From positions 1-34,822 of the IMG/VR virus record IMGVR_UViG_3300048672_000287: DNA of 34,822 nucleotides, one strand, 5' to 3'. The notes beneath the pieces are model-generated. The model was not told where the DNA came from. It ran no database searches and worked only from the letters and a program-made list of their open reading frames with translations. The DNA is from a virus. Made by a program: the position numbers and the translations under genes. Within the stretch, counting starts at the first letter, position 1. Every line of letters starts with the position of its first letter. This document shows positions 8,268 through 16,061 of this stretch, one piece after another.

Positions 8268-9731
8268 CTAGCCATTATCTACAGTTATTATTGTATTATC
8301 ACTTAGTGTTGATGTATCATCTACTGTAATATTCGAAGAAGATGAAATATCTCTTACACAACGAATAGATAACCCAATTATTTTTGGAATATTCATTGTA
8401 GCAACAGTTATGGAACTATTTTGTATTTGTCTTCCATAAGCATTGGTGGTATTATATTCTGTCTCACTCCATAAATCTCCTTCTATCATAAGTTGCATAA
8501 AACTACCATTTGAAAATCTATAGCCAGAACCAACAATAGTAAGTCCCGAAAAGTTATCTGCACCAACATTAGGAGCTATCCAATGTGTAATCCCTATTTC
8601 TTTTAACTTACCTCCAGCAACACTAGTCCCACCAAGTGATACTATTAAACTGTCCCAATTAGATGTAGATGGTATTTTCCATCCACTTTCATAAATTCCA
8701 TCTCTTGTAAAATGTACTAACCCTTTAGCATTGCTTATTGCGTACCAATTATATAAGGCACCATAAGGAACTTTATAATTAATATCATTATTATACCAAC
8801 AGTATGCACCAACAGTATCCCCAGCCCATCCAGTACCAATAGATATAGAATAATTACCACATAGATTAGCCGCACTAGCTGTATGTCCTACTTGCGCAAT
8901 AATAGTCTCAGTATTTTCCTGACCATAACTTATCCATACTCCAGTACCATTACAAAATGTAGTATTAAGATTACTCCATGTTGAATCAGACAAATCAGTG
9001 AGACCGGCTTCGTATACCTGTTGTTGATTGTCAACTATCGTATCTAAATAATAAATATATCCTCCAGCTGGTCCAATATCTCCTATTTCATATGATCCGA
9101 CTGTAGCAAGAAAGTTTCTAGAGGGACGTACTTTAAGTATGCTACTCTTAGGGGCAGTCCCATCGCTTCCAAAAGTGAAATCTTTTTGGCAAGCTTCCGT
9201 TGCACTTGATTCAGAGGAGCTCCAATAGTTAGTAGTAGTAAAATTACCGAGAGGATTAGGGATGTCCCATAAATTATCATACATAGCAATTAACTCATCT
9301 CTTGATGGTAGATACCAATCATTATAAGTAGTAGCAACGCCATCTACTGTTATATTTTCAATAGCCGATCCATCAGCATACTTAGTAACTCTAAGATTTT
9401 CAACTATCCATTCTTGTGTCCCTATCGTAACTGTAGTATATTCATTGCCATCAAGATCTAACAATGGAGGTACAGTTGGACCTGGAGTTATCCAATCCAA
9501 TAACCACTTCATTAACAGTTTCCAGAGATTCTTAACAAAGTTTATACATCTATTACTATATATATCATTTGATCCCATTGTTGAATTCCTTATTCTATCA
9601 TAAGAAAACTTTGCATACGCTTCATTAACCAATGCCTTTGTATTCGTATCATATACAACAGGAACATCAGAATCTGAATATTTATTAAACAGTTCTATAC
9701 ATTTTAATATTTCCTCTTCTGTAAGTGCCAT
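8268..9731 (-). CDS. Fibre-tip protein with interleaved FISUMP and DUF1566 lectin-like halves, 487 residues
   Basis: Residues 1-80 are a helical domain related, in permuted order, to the 85-residue protein at 4903-5160. A Pro linker (82-90) precedes a FISUMP start (LDGNEYTTVTIGTQEWIVENL, 92-113). Then comes the C-terminal half of a DUF1566 domain (DWYLPSRDEL 138-147, YWSSSES 169-175, VRPSRN 201-206), followed by the DUF1566 N-terminal half (IGDIGPAGGYIYYLD 216-230, AANLC 287-291). The rest of FISUMP follows (GAYCWYNND 308-316, YGALYNWYA 323-331, GWKIPSTSNWDSL 350-362, SIRCVRD near 470). Both families adopt C-type-lectin-like folds used for host binding. Its start overlaps the stop of the 166-residue gene (TAATG). 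Confidence 0.75.
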   Translation of the reverse strand: MALTEEEILKCIELFNKYSDSDVPVVYDTNTKALVNEAYAKFSYDRIRNSTMGSNDIYSNRCINFVKNLWKLLMKWLLDWITPGPTVPPLLDLDGNEYTTVTIGTQEWIVENLRVTKYADGSAIENITVDGVATTYNDWYLPSRDELIAMYDNLWDIPNPLGNFTTTNYWSSSESSATEACQKDFTFGSDGTAPKSSILKVRPSRNFLATVGSYEIGDIGPAGGYIYYLDTIVDNQQQVYEAGLTDLSDSTWSNLNTTFCNGTGVWISYGQENTETIIAQVGHTASAANLCGNYSISIGTGWAGDTVGAYCWYNNDINYKVPYGALYNWYAISNAKGLVHFTRDGIYESGWKIPSTSNWDSLIVSLGGTSVAGGKLKEIGITHWIAPNVGADNFSGLTIVGSGYRFSNGSFMQLMIEGDLWSETEYNTTNAYGRQIQNSSITVATMNIPKIIGLSIRCVRDISSSSNITVDDTSTLSDNTIITVDNG

Positions 9732-10231
9732 TAGTCATTAAGGCGAGCAAAAATATCAAACACATAATATATTGCAGAACTATTACCAACAACTGCGTTA
9801 GACTCTATAGACGTAACTAAAAAATCTAACCAGTTAGCATAATCCTGATCTTTATTATATACATCATCAATATAAGCAGCTTTAGATGCTATGAAACTAT
9901 CTCTAGTATACATAGCATTATAATAAACTACTTCTTCACTAGTGTATGTTTCTCCAGTATTAAATGTTAGGATTATCTCATAAATAGAATCTGGAATAGT
10001 ATCTGTCACTGCGAATCCTAGGTCTGTATTTTTAACTTCTATAGAAAACCCAGATGCTAATACCCCACCAGACAATGTAACCATAGTTAATGTAACACCA
10101 GAATATTTAGATTCTATAGTTAGAGTATATGTAGCCATGCCTGGAAATGGTGATCCAGTAGATGCATCCTGTACAAGGATAGACTTACCTTGGTCATAAT
10201 CAGTAGTGCCGAACGCTAAGCTAAATGCCAT
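9731..10231 (-). CDS. Virion-associated protein, 166 residues, unknown
   Basis: A beta-rich N-terminal half (1-110; TYTLTIESKYSG, IYEIILTFNTGETY) resembles a small Ig-like domain. A helical C-terminal half (SFIASKAAYIDDVYNKDQDYANWLDFLVTSIESNA) follows. I recognise no named family. It lies between a coiled-coil membrane protein and the FISUMP/DUF1566 fibre and is probably a fibre adaptor. No signal peptide. Confidence 0.6.
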   Translation of the reverse strand: MAFSLAFGTTDYDQGKSILVQDASTGSPFPGMATYTLTIESKYSGVTLTMVTLSGGVLASGFSIEVKNTDLGFAVTDTIPDSIYEIILTFNTGETYTSEEVVYYNAMYTRDSFIASKAAYIDDVYNKDQDYANWLDFLVTSIESNAVVGNSSAIYYVFDIFARLND

Positions 10232-10243
10232 TATTTTATATTT

Positions 10244-10756
10244 TTAATTTGTTAATAATTTAATTAATCCAGGTAATGTATTTTCTGCTAATACAATAGA
10301 TACTAATATTACTAATACGATAATAGAACCTATAAGCAACTTAGGATGTCTTACAAAGAATAAACCATCCACTAATTGATCACTAAGACTTTTCTGAGCA
10401 TTATTTATCTCTTTTATTTCCTCTGTCCATTTCTCATCAAGCTTCCTATGCCTAACATCTATTAGATCTATTGTAGTATCAATTCTTTTATCCAACTTTT
10501 CAAACTTTATTATATTAGGACACTCAGTCCCCCTTGTATCAATGATATGTTTACCTTCAGCAATAGCCTTGTCAGTTTTTTCTTCTAATTTAACTAGATC
10601 TTCTTCTAAATGATTTACTCTAGAGTTTGTTAATTGAGTGTCTTTCTTAATAGAATCTAAACTATCCTTAACATTCATAAAATGAGCATTCATTAATATA
10701 GTGAGATCAGTAAATCTCTGAGCAACCATATCCCTATAATCTTGACTATTTGGCAT
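10244..10756 (-). CDS. Coiled-coil protein with C-terminal membrane anchor, 170 residues
   Basis: Residues 20-130 are highly charged with heptad-like Leu/Ile spacing (DSLDSIKKDT, VNHLEEDLVKLEEKTDKAI), predicting a coiled coil. A single hydrophobic helix (about 140-160, LLIGSIIVLVILVSIVLA) lies near the C-terminus. This layout is seen in phage lysis accessories such as XhlA-like proteins. It directly follows the holin-like gene by 3 nt. A lysis role is inferred from topology and position; I cannot assign a family. Confidence 0.6.
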   Translation of the reverse strand: MPNSQDYRDMVAQRFTDLTILMNAHFMNVKDSLDSIKKDTQLTNSRVNHLEEDLVKLEEKTDKAIAEGKHIIDTRGTECPNIIKFEKLDKRIDTTIDLIDVRHRKLDEKWTEEIKEINNAQKSLSDQLVDGLFFVRHPKLLIGSIIVLVILVSIVLAENTLPGLIKLLTN

Positions 10757-10759
10757 AAT

Positions 10760-11131
10760 TTAAAATATTATATTTTTTATTGTCATTATAATCCTATCCT
10801 GTAATCCTAAAAGCAAACATATTCCTACTATCAAACAAATTCCACGAACAAATAACATAAAACCAAAAGGCACTTTCTTAATTGCTTTGTCCCACCATGA
10901 GGTCGAACCGACAAATCGTAAAGGAAGTCCAGCAGAGATATTGTAAGCTAAATCAAAGAGTGCAATCCTCAATAGTCCATAACTTATAAGTGCTATATAC
11001 CACACCGGATGATCTATGACTAAAAGAGAACCTAAACAAGCAGCCCATAAAGCATGACCTATATTCCTGTTCTTTACCCCGTCACCGGAAGCGTTTAAAA
11101 GTATTGATGATATGTAAAATAGTATATTCAT
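10760..11131 (-). CDS. Holin-like multi-pass membrane protein, 123 residues
   Basis: Three or four hydrophobic segments are visible: residues 1-14, 27-45 (ALWAACLGSLLVIDH), 45-65 (WYIALISYGLLRIALF) and about 93-110 (MLFVRGICLIVGICLLLG), with a short basic tail. Length and topology suit a holin that opens the inner membrane at lysis, and the neighbour is a coiled-coil membrane protein. The ATG at 11131 overlaps the TGA of a 12-codon remnant frame. The first 21 codons have a near-identical copy at 31990-32051. Function is inferred from topology and context. Confidence 0.6.
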   Translation of the reverse strand: MNILFYISSILLNASGDGVKNRNIGHALWAACLGSLLVIDHPVWYIALISYGLLRIALFDLAYNISAGLPLRFVGSTSWWDKAIKKVPFGFMLFVRGICLIVGICLLLGLQDRIIMTIKNIIF

Positions 11132-11166
11132 AGAAAGTAACCTGTGTATTTTAAGAGTAGTTTCAT
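11070..11166 (-). repeat. Copy A of dispersed repeat (one-helix peptide plus holin-like start)
   Basis: This 97-nt stretch aligns with 31990-32128 (139 nt) over its whole length apart from a single 42-nt gap. The 62-nt holin-like part (11070-11131) differs at about five positions. It begins directly after a spike gene, as does copy B. Confidence 0.8.
11128..11166 (-). pseudogene. Truncated one-helix membrane peptide, 12 codons
   Basis: The frame MKLLLKYTGYFL then stops, matching the start MKLILKYIGYFL of the intact 26-residue peptide at 32048-32128. A 42-nt in-frame deletion has removed the hydrophobic remainder. The stop still overlaps the next ATG (ATGA), so it may survive as a translational-coupling leader for the holin-like gene. 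Confidence 0.65.
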
Positions 11167-11167
11167 T

Positions 11168-12406
11168 TTAAAACAAATCATTCCACGTTGAACCATTATA
11201 ACACTCTAATTTGTCAGTAGTAGTATTATAACCCACCATTCCTTTTTGCGGTACAGACGGTCTTGCTGTTGTTGTCCAATGAAACGTACCTGTTTTTACT
11301 ATATTTTTAGTAAGTAAATTATAACCGCCATGAGATTTTGTCATATAAGCACCCTGATCGCCTCCGCTATTTTTATCTATACTATATGATACTTCTCCCA
11401 ATAAATGATTATTTGTATCAAGTATATAATCTTCAAATTGTGTCCAAACAGGTGTATCAAAATAATATCCTTCAAGACATTTTTCAATATTCCAAAATTC
11501 AACTTTTAGTGTAGAATATGAAGGAGCGAGATCAGCAATAGTTTCCTGTTGCGATGAAAGTGCATAAGTATTCCAATGAGTATCTAATCCTTTTATGATA
11601 GAACCATATAGATTTTTTAGCATTGAAACTCCTATATAATTCTTTGCACTAAACAAAGAACTTATCTTGCATCCTTCGCCAACAAGTACGCCATAATAAA
11701 ATCCACCAAAAACGGAAATAGAGCCTATTATCGGAAAATCAGTTGCCTGTCGTGGTAATCCTATTCCAAATACGTGATTTTCAGGCATTATCAATGTTCC
11801 AATATTTACTGTTGAATATCCATCAGCGAAATATGGAGTAATAAATATTTTATCTAAATACACCGTACTTGCTTCTAATAAATTTATTCCACACATTGAA
11901 ACGCCTTTTGTTGCAACAAAAGGCTCTACATGAAAAGTTAAATTCTCAATAGCAACAGGATTGTAATTAATATTTCCAAAACTAATCCCATAGCCTTTAG
12001 CGCAAATAATTGATGGAAATACACCACTTCCGGCAATAGTTGATCTTAACCTACTACCACCGCCACCTATTACATAACCCTTGTGTCCTTCGCCTGTAAT
12101 CTTAATATATTTTGCTTCATTAATTGTTGCGGGTGGCGGAATATATAATTGGCTGTTATAATCAATTCCATCTATATCATTTTTTAATTCTCCGGCTATT
12201 AAACAATCATGTCCGGTATCAGGTATCAAAACCGTACCACCATCAATAGCAGCCTCATTGATTGTTGCCTGTACATTTTCAGTATCATCATGTACACCAT
12301 CAACATAACAACCAGCATCCCTAATGTCAAATATTTTATTTCTTGTTTCAACAACAAGGTAATCTGATGAACTCATACCCGCATAGGGTTTTTTCCTATA
12401 TGTCAT
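11168..12406 (-). CDS. Tail spike with pectate-lyase-3-like beta-helix, 412 residues
   Basis: Residues 22-60 (NKIFDIRDAGCYVDGVHDDTENVQATINEAA..GGTVLIP) are the classic opening of phage spikes with a Pectate_lyase_3/GH28-type right-handed beta-helix. Repeating beta-coil sequence runs to about 340. The C-terminus (TTARPSVPQKGMVGYNTTTDKLECYNGSTWNDLF) is a module common at the end of phage spikes and fibres. It probably forms a trimer and may depolymerise surface glycan, although catalytic residues cannot be identified by eye. The unit one-helix remnant/holin follows 2 nt after its stop. Confidence 0.75.
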   Translation of the reverse strand: MTYRKKPYAGMSSSDYLVVETRNKIFDIRDAGCYVDGVHDDTENVQATINEAAIDGGTVLIPDTGHDCLIAGELKNDIDGIDYNSQLYIPPPATINEAKYIKITGEGHKGYVIGGGGSRLRSTIAGSGVFPSIICAKGYGISFGNINYNPVAIENLTFHVEPFVATKGVSMCGINLLEASTVYLDKIFITPYFADGYSTVNIGTLIMPENHVFGIGLPRQATDFPIIGSISVFGGFYYGVLVGEGCKISSLFSAKNYIGVSMLKNLYGSIIKGLDTHWNTYALSSQQETIADLAPSYSTLKVEFWNIEKCLEGYYFDTPVWTQFEDYILDTNNHLLGEVSYSIDKNSGGDQGAYMTKSHGGYNLLTKNIVKTGTFHWTTTARPSVPQKGMVGYNTTTDKLECYNGSTWNDLF

Positions 12407-12417
12407 ATTTTTATTTT

Positions 12418-13704
12418 TTAAAACGTGCCGCCAACATTATCATTGAAATATTTTATTATATCATAAAGTGCTGCCTGTTTTGTTGCACCTAAATATTTAC
12501 ATATTACTATTGTTCTTATATACCCATTTGAATAATAACCCGGAAGTGATGAAGGATTTGTTGATAATGCACCAAAAAATAGTTCCCTGTTATTATCTAT
12601 AACTGTACTGTTTGCATCAATATCTGAAGATTTTACTTTATTATAGTAACCAATCATCTTATTGTTATTCCTTTCAACGTAAAACACACCATCAGCAGAA
12701 GCAACATCATCATTCTGATTAATTGTACCACCGTAATTTGAATTTAGATAACCATCACATTTTTTAGCTACATTGGAATACAAGTCAAGTTGAAATCTTT
12801 TTGTCGCATCACTCCCAAAAGAACCACTTATCATATAATCACCCAAATCACCCGAACTTTCAAAACTATCAATTAAAAATCCTACATCATCTGCACCTAT
12901 TTTCCCCGCTGTTATCTGATCTGAAACAATAAAGCCCGATTTCAGATATTTTCCTGTTGTTGCTTTCCATCCTTTTTTATTTGTAAACACAGGAGAGCCT
13001 ACTGGAACAATAGGTAACGTATTACCAATCCAATTCAGTTTAGCATCTGTTTCATTATGAATATTTGCTTTAGTAAACTGAACCAAAGAACTATATATAT
13101 CAGCAGCTTTCAGATCAACAAATGTTTTATTAATAAGTGCAGCCAGCGCACTTGATGGAGCAGAACCCATCCTTGCTATAAAAGCGTCACTATCGCTATC
13201 TGTAACTGCTTCAGGATTCCAGTCTGATTTTTCTCCCGCCCTATTTCCTTTTATATAACCATATATGCTTAATGTATCATCCCACCACATAGAAAGATGA
13301 AAGTCATTCCGCATCTTAGCAGTATCTAAGTCTGAGGAAAGAATCATTATTTCCTGTATGGAATAATCACTTACATCTTCATATTTTACTATTGTCCTCG
13401 TGAAGTCATACCCTATCAATTCAGCTTCTGTTGTTGTTCGGGGTGTTTCATCTGTTTTGAACCATATTTTGTCGGTGTCAGCAGCTATATAAGCAGCAGT
13501 ATCAGGACATTGGAAAGTATATGTACCAGCAGAACCGCCAACAGTTAAGTAATCAGTTGCCCCGGATTTTTGATTGTAGAGCTTCCCATCTGCGATATTT
13601 TTAGTCTCAGCAAAGAATAAAACTTCACTTTGGTTCCTCCAATAGCTTAACCCCTGACCACCGGCAATGCCTATACCTATACCTATACCTATTCCTGTTC
13701 CCAT
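12418..13704 (-). CDS. Receptor-binding spike with GI-repeat N-terminus, 428 residues
   Basis: The N-terminus is a Gly-Ile run (residues 2-13) ending in AGGQG, encoded partly by a hexanucleotide repeat. IAGGQG also occurs in the GH29 spike at 32125-34170, with a 25-nt exact DNA match (13650-13674 and 34101-34125), so this is probably a shared virion anchor. The middle (DTDKIWFKTDETPRT..AELIGYDFTRTIVKYED) recurs in receptor-binding proteins of Bacteroidota phages as far as I can judge. The C-terminal third (about 240-428) reads as a LamG/concanavalin-like beta-sandwich. It lacks recognisable catalytic residues. Confidence 0.65.
   Translation of the reverse strand: MGTGIGIGIGIGIAGGQGLSYWRNQSEVLFFAETKNIADGKLYNQKSGATDYLTVGGSAGTYTFQCPDTAAYIAADTDKIWFKTDETPRTTTEAELIGYDFTRTIVKYEDVSDYSIQEIMILSSDLDTAKMRNDFHLSMWWDDTLSIYGYIKGNRAGEKSDWNPEAVTDSDSDAFIARMGSAPSSALAALINKTFVDLKAADIYSSLVQFTKANIHNETDAKLNWIGNTLPIVPVGSPVFTNKKGWKATTGKYLKSGFIVSDQITAGKIGADDVGFLIDSFESSGDLGDYMISGSFGSDATKRFQLDLYSNVAKKCDGYLNSNYGGTINQNDDVASADGVFYVERNNNKMIGYYNKVKSSDIDANSTVIDNNRELFFGALSTNPSSLPGYYSNGYIRTIVICKYLGATKQAALYDIIKYFNDNVGGTF
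13671..13700 (-). repeat. Hexanucleotide repeat in spike N-terminus
   Basis: Near-perfect copies of the 6-nt unit cctata (+ strand) encode alternating Gly-Ile on the minus strand. Because the unit is two codons, slippage would change linker length without frameshift. The paralogous spike at 34.1 kb has only one GIGI unit. Confidence 0.75.
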
Positions 13705-13728
13705 ATTATTTAATTAAGGGAATTGAAA

Positions 13729-14049
13729 CTAAAAACATATTACGATATCCGTTGCGGTTGTACCATTGCCTACATCTCCAACCCTTACAACATATAAAGG
13801 AAGAAATGTACCCTCAGGAACATTCTTAAACACTACATATGATGTTGGGTCAGCATTCTTAGCATCAGGATTATCTGCTGGTATGACAGCTACATCTCCA
13901 CCAACACCAATATACAATAATCCTTTTGGATATATAACCTCACTAGCTATTGTGACAGCAGAAGCCTTAGCTGGTTGTAAATTAACATTGAGTCCATTAG
14001 CTCCAGCAAGTGTCACTGGGCCTTCTATTTTAACTATTCTATCTGCCAT
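13729..14049 (-). CDS. Small virion decoration or fibre-base protein, 106 residues
   Basis: The whole protein is beta-rich: VKIEGPVTLAGANGLNVNLQ, then GLLYIGVGGDVAVIP, then YVVFKNVPEGTFLPLYVVRV and a final TATDIVICF. The phrase YVGTGG...VTFKNVPxGxFLPV is frequent in small structural proteins of Bacteroidota phages. It is the first gene after promoter 14070-14100 and precedes the two spikes, so it may be a spike base or capsid decoration protein. Role inferred. Confidence 0.6.
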   Translation of the reverse strand: MADRIVKIEGPVTLAGANGLNVNLQPAKASAVTIASEVIYPKGLLYIGVGGDVAVIPADNPDAKNADPTSYVVFKNVPEGTFLPLYVVRVGDVGNGTTATDIVICF

Positions 14050-14069
14050 TTTCGTAAATTTATTTGGTG

Positions 14070-14100
14070 CAAAGATAATTAATATTAATTACATAACAAA
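14070..14100 (-). promoter_or_regulatory. Bacteroidota-type promoter for the spike/lysis module
   Basis: Minus-strand TTTG (14097-14100), 19 nt, TATCTTTG (14070-14077). It lies between a terminator (14153-14177) and the 106-residue gene, whose start is 21 nt downstream, so the spike cassette begins a new transcript. Confidence 0.72.
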
Positions 14101-14152
14101 ATAATTGATAATATATTTCATGTCTTTATAGTCTTAACATGAACGGTATCTA

Positions 14153-14177
14153 ATAAAAAAAGGGAGACAAGCTCCCT
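14153..14177 (-). terminator. Rho-independent terminator after the 184-residue gene
   Basis: On the minus strand, AGGGAG and CTCCCT form a six-pair stem around a five-base loop, immediately followed by a run of seven T. It lies 24 nt past the stop at 14201. Confidence 0.8.
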
Positions 14178-14200
14178 AATTTAATATCATGTATAGATAA

Positions 14201-14755
14201 TTACAATCCAGTCGTTATTACATTATATGTAATATGTAACCTAGCAACACCAGTACCAGTGATAAACTCAGCACCAGCTGCTTTTAAAACTAGTGCTGTA
14301 TTAACAGGTTGTGTTAACCCATTATTAGCATTAAGCCTTTCAAAATTATATATCTTATCACCAGCTGTAAACATTGTAGAGGCAATAGTGCTAGATTGAT
14401 CTGCCCCTCCAGAATATGCTATTGACAATGCACTACCATTTGCATAAGCTGTAGCTGTGGAATCAAATACAAGTACAGCGCTTACAAAATGCAATGCATA
14501 TCCAGCTCCAGGAGCAGCAACAACTACCTTAGGAGATGCCGCTAATGCTAATATTTCTGGAGAAGATATACTAACTACCGCTGTAACATAATTACTTTCA
14601 GTTGCGTTAGCAAGTGTACTATCGAAACCTAATGCCGTTACAACAGTGTCAAAGTCATCTTTTAGTTTATTATAATCAGACGCTGTAACAAGTTTCTGGG
14701 TCATCTTATTGTTATCCATCAACGTGTTAAGAGTCGTTATCTTTGTAGATTTCAT
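14201..14755 (-). CDS. Virion protein, 184 residues, N-terminus shared with 34170-34568
   Basis: The first 35 residues (MKSTKITTLNTLMD..., VTASDYNKLKDD) match the start of the 132-residue protein at 34170-34568 (MKSSKIKTLNTNIG..., VETRDYNKVIED). The remainder is a beta-sandwich-like segment (ALHFVSAVLVFDSTATAYANG, AGDKIYNFERLNANN, ARLHITYNVI) of the type found in capsid decoration or tail accessory proteins of Bacteroidota phages. Terminators flank the gene on both sides (14776-14793, 14153-14177). No promoter is visible in the 46-nt gap upstream, so it depends on read-through. Precise role unknown. Confidence 0.65.
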   Translation of the reverse strand: MKSTKITTLNTLMDNNKMTQKLVTASDYNKLKDDFDTVVTALGFDSTLANATESNYVTAVVSISSPEILALAASPKVVVAAPGAGYALHFVSAVLVFDSTATAYANGSALSIAYSGGADQSSTIASTMFTAGDKIYNFERLNANNGLTQPVNTALVLKAAGAEFITGTGVARLHITYNVITTGL

Positions 14756-14761
14756 TCTTTA

Positions 14762-14793
14762 AAAGTTTTAAGTAAAGGGGAGTTGCCTCCCCT
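14762..14793 (-). terminator. Probable terminator after the 409-residue virion gene
   Basis: AGGGGAG and CTCCCCT pair perfectly (seven pairs, four-base loop) on the minus strand, 8 nt past the stop at 14802. The following tract is T-rich but broken (TTTACTTAAAACTTTT), so termination may be partial, which would let the 184-residue gene be expressed at lower level. Confidence 0.65.
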
Positions 14794-14801
14794 ATTATTT
14801 A

Positions 14802-16031
14802 TTAGAGTGTAAACACTGTAGCTAAGTTAGCATCGGCAGCATTAACAGATACAATCATAAGCTGTACAAAGGAATCAGCAGTACCACCAATGGTCTCTGT
14901 TGAGTTATCTTTAAATCTAAGATCATATACATAAGTATATGTATCAGTAGTAGCAGCATTTGATGTAAATGTAACTGGCCATTCAGCTATCCTATAAGCT
15001 TCTCTTCTATTATTCTGGAGTTCCCAGTCAAGTTGAGCAACATGCTTATAAGTACCTTCACCTACCTTAGGAGTAGTATCAAGTCTAACCTCAGTAGTAC
15101 TGAAATCAGGAGATACACCTACGGTAAAATAAATAAGGTTAATACCATATTTACCAAGCTCAAAAGGAGCTTCACTATCATTACCTGTTAATACAAGACC
15201 CCATTTAGTAGCGGCAGCTTCACCATCAGCCTTACGAATAACGCAGGCATCAAAAGTACCCTCTACATAAGTGCCAGAAGCATTAGTAACAGGACGATCA
15301 AGCTCAATAAGGTCAGTACTATCATGAGCAAGAGTTGTTTTAACAACCCTATACACAGGAGAAGCAACAGTCGGAGCTGTACCTGCAGCGCCCAATCTGA
15401 TATAATCACCTATAACAGGAGTCTCGTTTGTGCTATAATCAGCATCTGTTTTAAAAGTAAGATACTTACTTCCTTTAACAACATAGACATCATCATCAAA
15501 GCAGTCACCATTAACCTGATTGAAACTACAAACAGCCTTAACAACTACTCTCTGGAAAGCATCTTTCCTCATGTTATAATAAAGACTATCGGCAAGACCT
15601 ATAGCTATGTCATAATTCTTAGCTGTTGCTCCAGCTACATATGAACCATATTTATACAGTCTCTTATTACCAATCATCTTTGTCAGATCCCTGAAACCTA
15701 TAGTTACAAGATAGTTACCTAAGTTTGTAGGCACTATGTCACCATTAGTTCCATTATAACCTATACTTGATACTTGGGATGTCAACGCAGCAACAGCTCT
15801 TTTGCTTTTGCTGATAAGATTATTCCAAGTAAACATAGGAGATTTAACCACCTTACCAGCGGCATTCATATACAACACCTCAAACTGATCACCAGCAACA
15901 AGTGCAGATGCATCACAGAGTTGTTCACCAATTCTACGTATACCCATATATCTTGCAGTAGTAGGAGCTGCGGTCGTAACCAAAGCTGCTGTATCTACGA
16001 AAAGATAGGTAACATTTTTTTGTGCAATCAT
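14802..16031 (-). CDS. Abundant-type virion protein, 409 residues (tail or head accessory)
   Basis: The first residues (MIAQKNVTYLFVDTAALV) and evenly spread beta structure with Gly/Ala/Thr richness suggest a major structural protein. A typical central phrase is YDIAIGLADSLYYNMRKDA (about 145-163), and a C-terminal domain (YRIAEWPVTFTSN...DTYTYVYDLRFKD) follows. It is next to the connector gene, where a tail tube, neck or decoration protein is expected. I recognise related proteins in large Bacteroidota phages but no characterised function. Its terminator suggests it closes the head/neck transcript. Confidence 0.65.
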   Translation of the reverse strand: MIAQKNVTYLFVDTAALVTTAAPTTARYMGIRRIGEQLCDASALVAGDQFEVLYMNAAGKVVKSPMFTWNNLISKSKRAVAALTSQVSSIGYNGTNGDIVPTNLGNYLVTIGFRDLTKMIGNKRLYKYGSYVAGATAKNYDIAIGLADSLYYNMRKDAFQRVVVKAVCSFNQVNGDCFDDDVYVVKGSKYLTFKTDADYSTNETPVIGDYIRLGAAGTAPTVASPVYRVVKTTLAHDSTDLIELDRPVTNASGTYVEGTFDACVIRKADGEAAATKWGLVLTGNDSEAPFELGKYGINLIYFTVGVSPDFSTTEVRLDTTPKVGEGTYKHVAQLDWELQNNRREAYRIAEWPVTFTSNAATTDTYTYVYDLRFKDNSTETIGGTADSFVQLMIVSVNAADANLATVFTL

Positions 16032-16061
16032 TGTTTTTTAAATTTAAAATTAATATTGAAT

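Noticed and set aside
8268-9731. Diversity-generating retroelement target
   Set aside because: FISUMP and DUF1566 domains are common targets of such elements, but I see no reverse transcriptase, no template repeat and no adenine-biased variable copy in the window.
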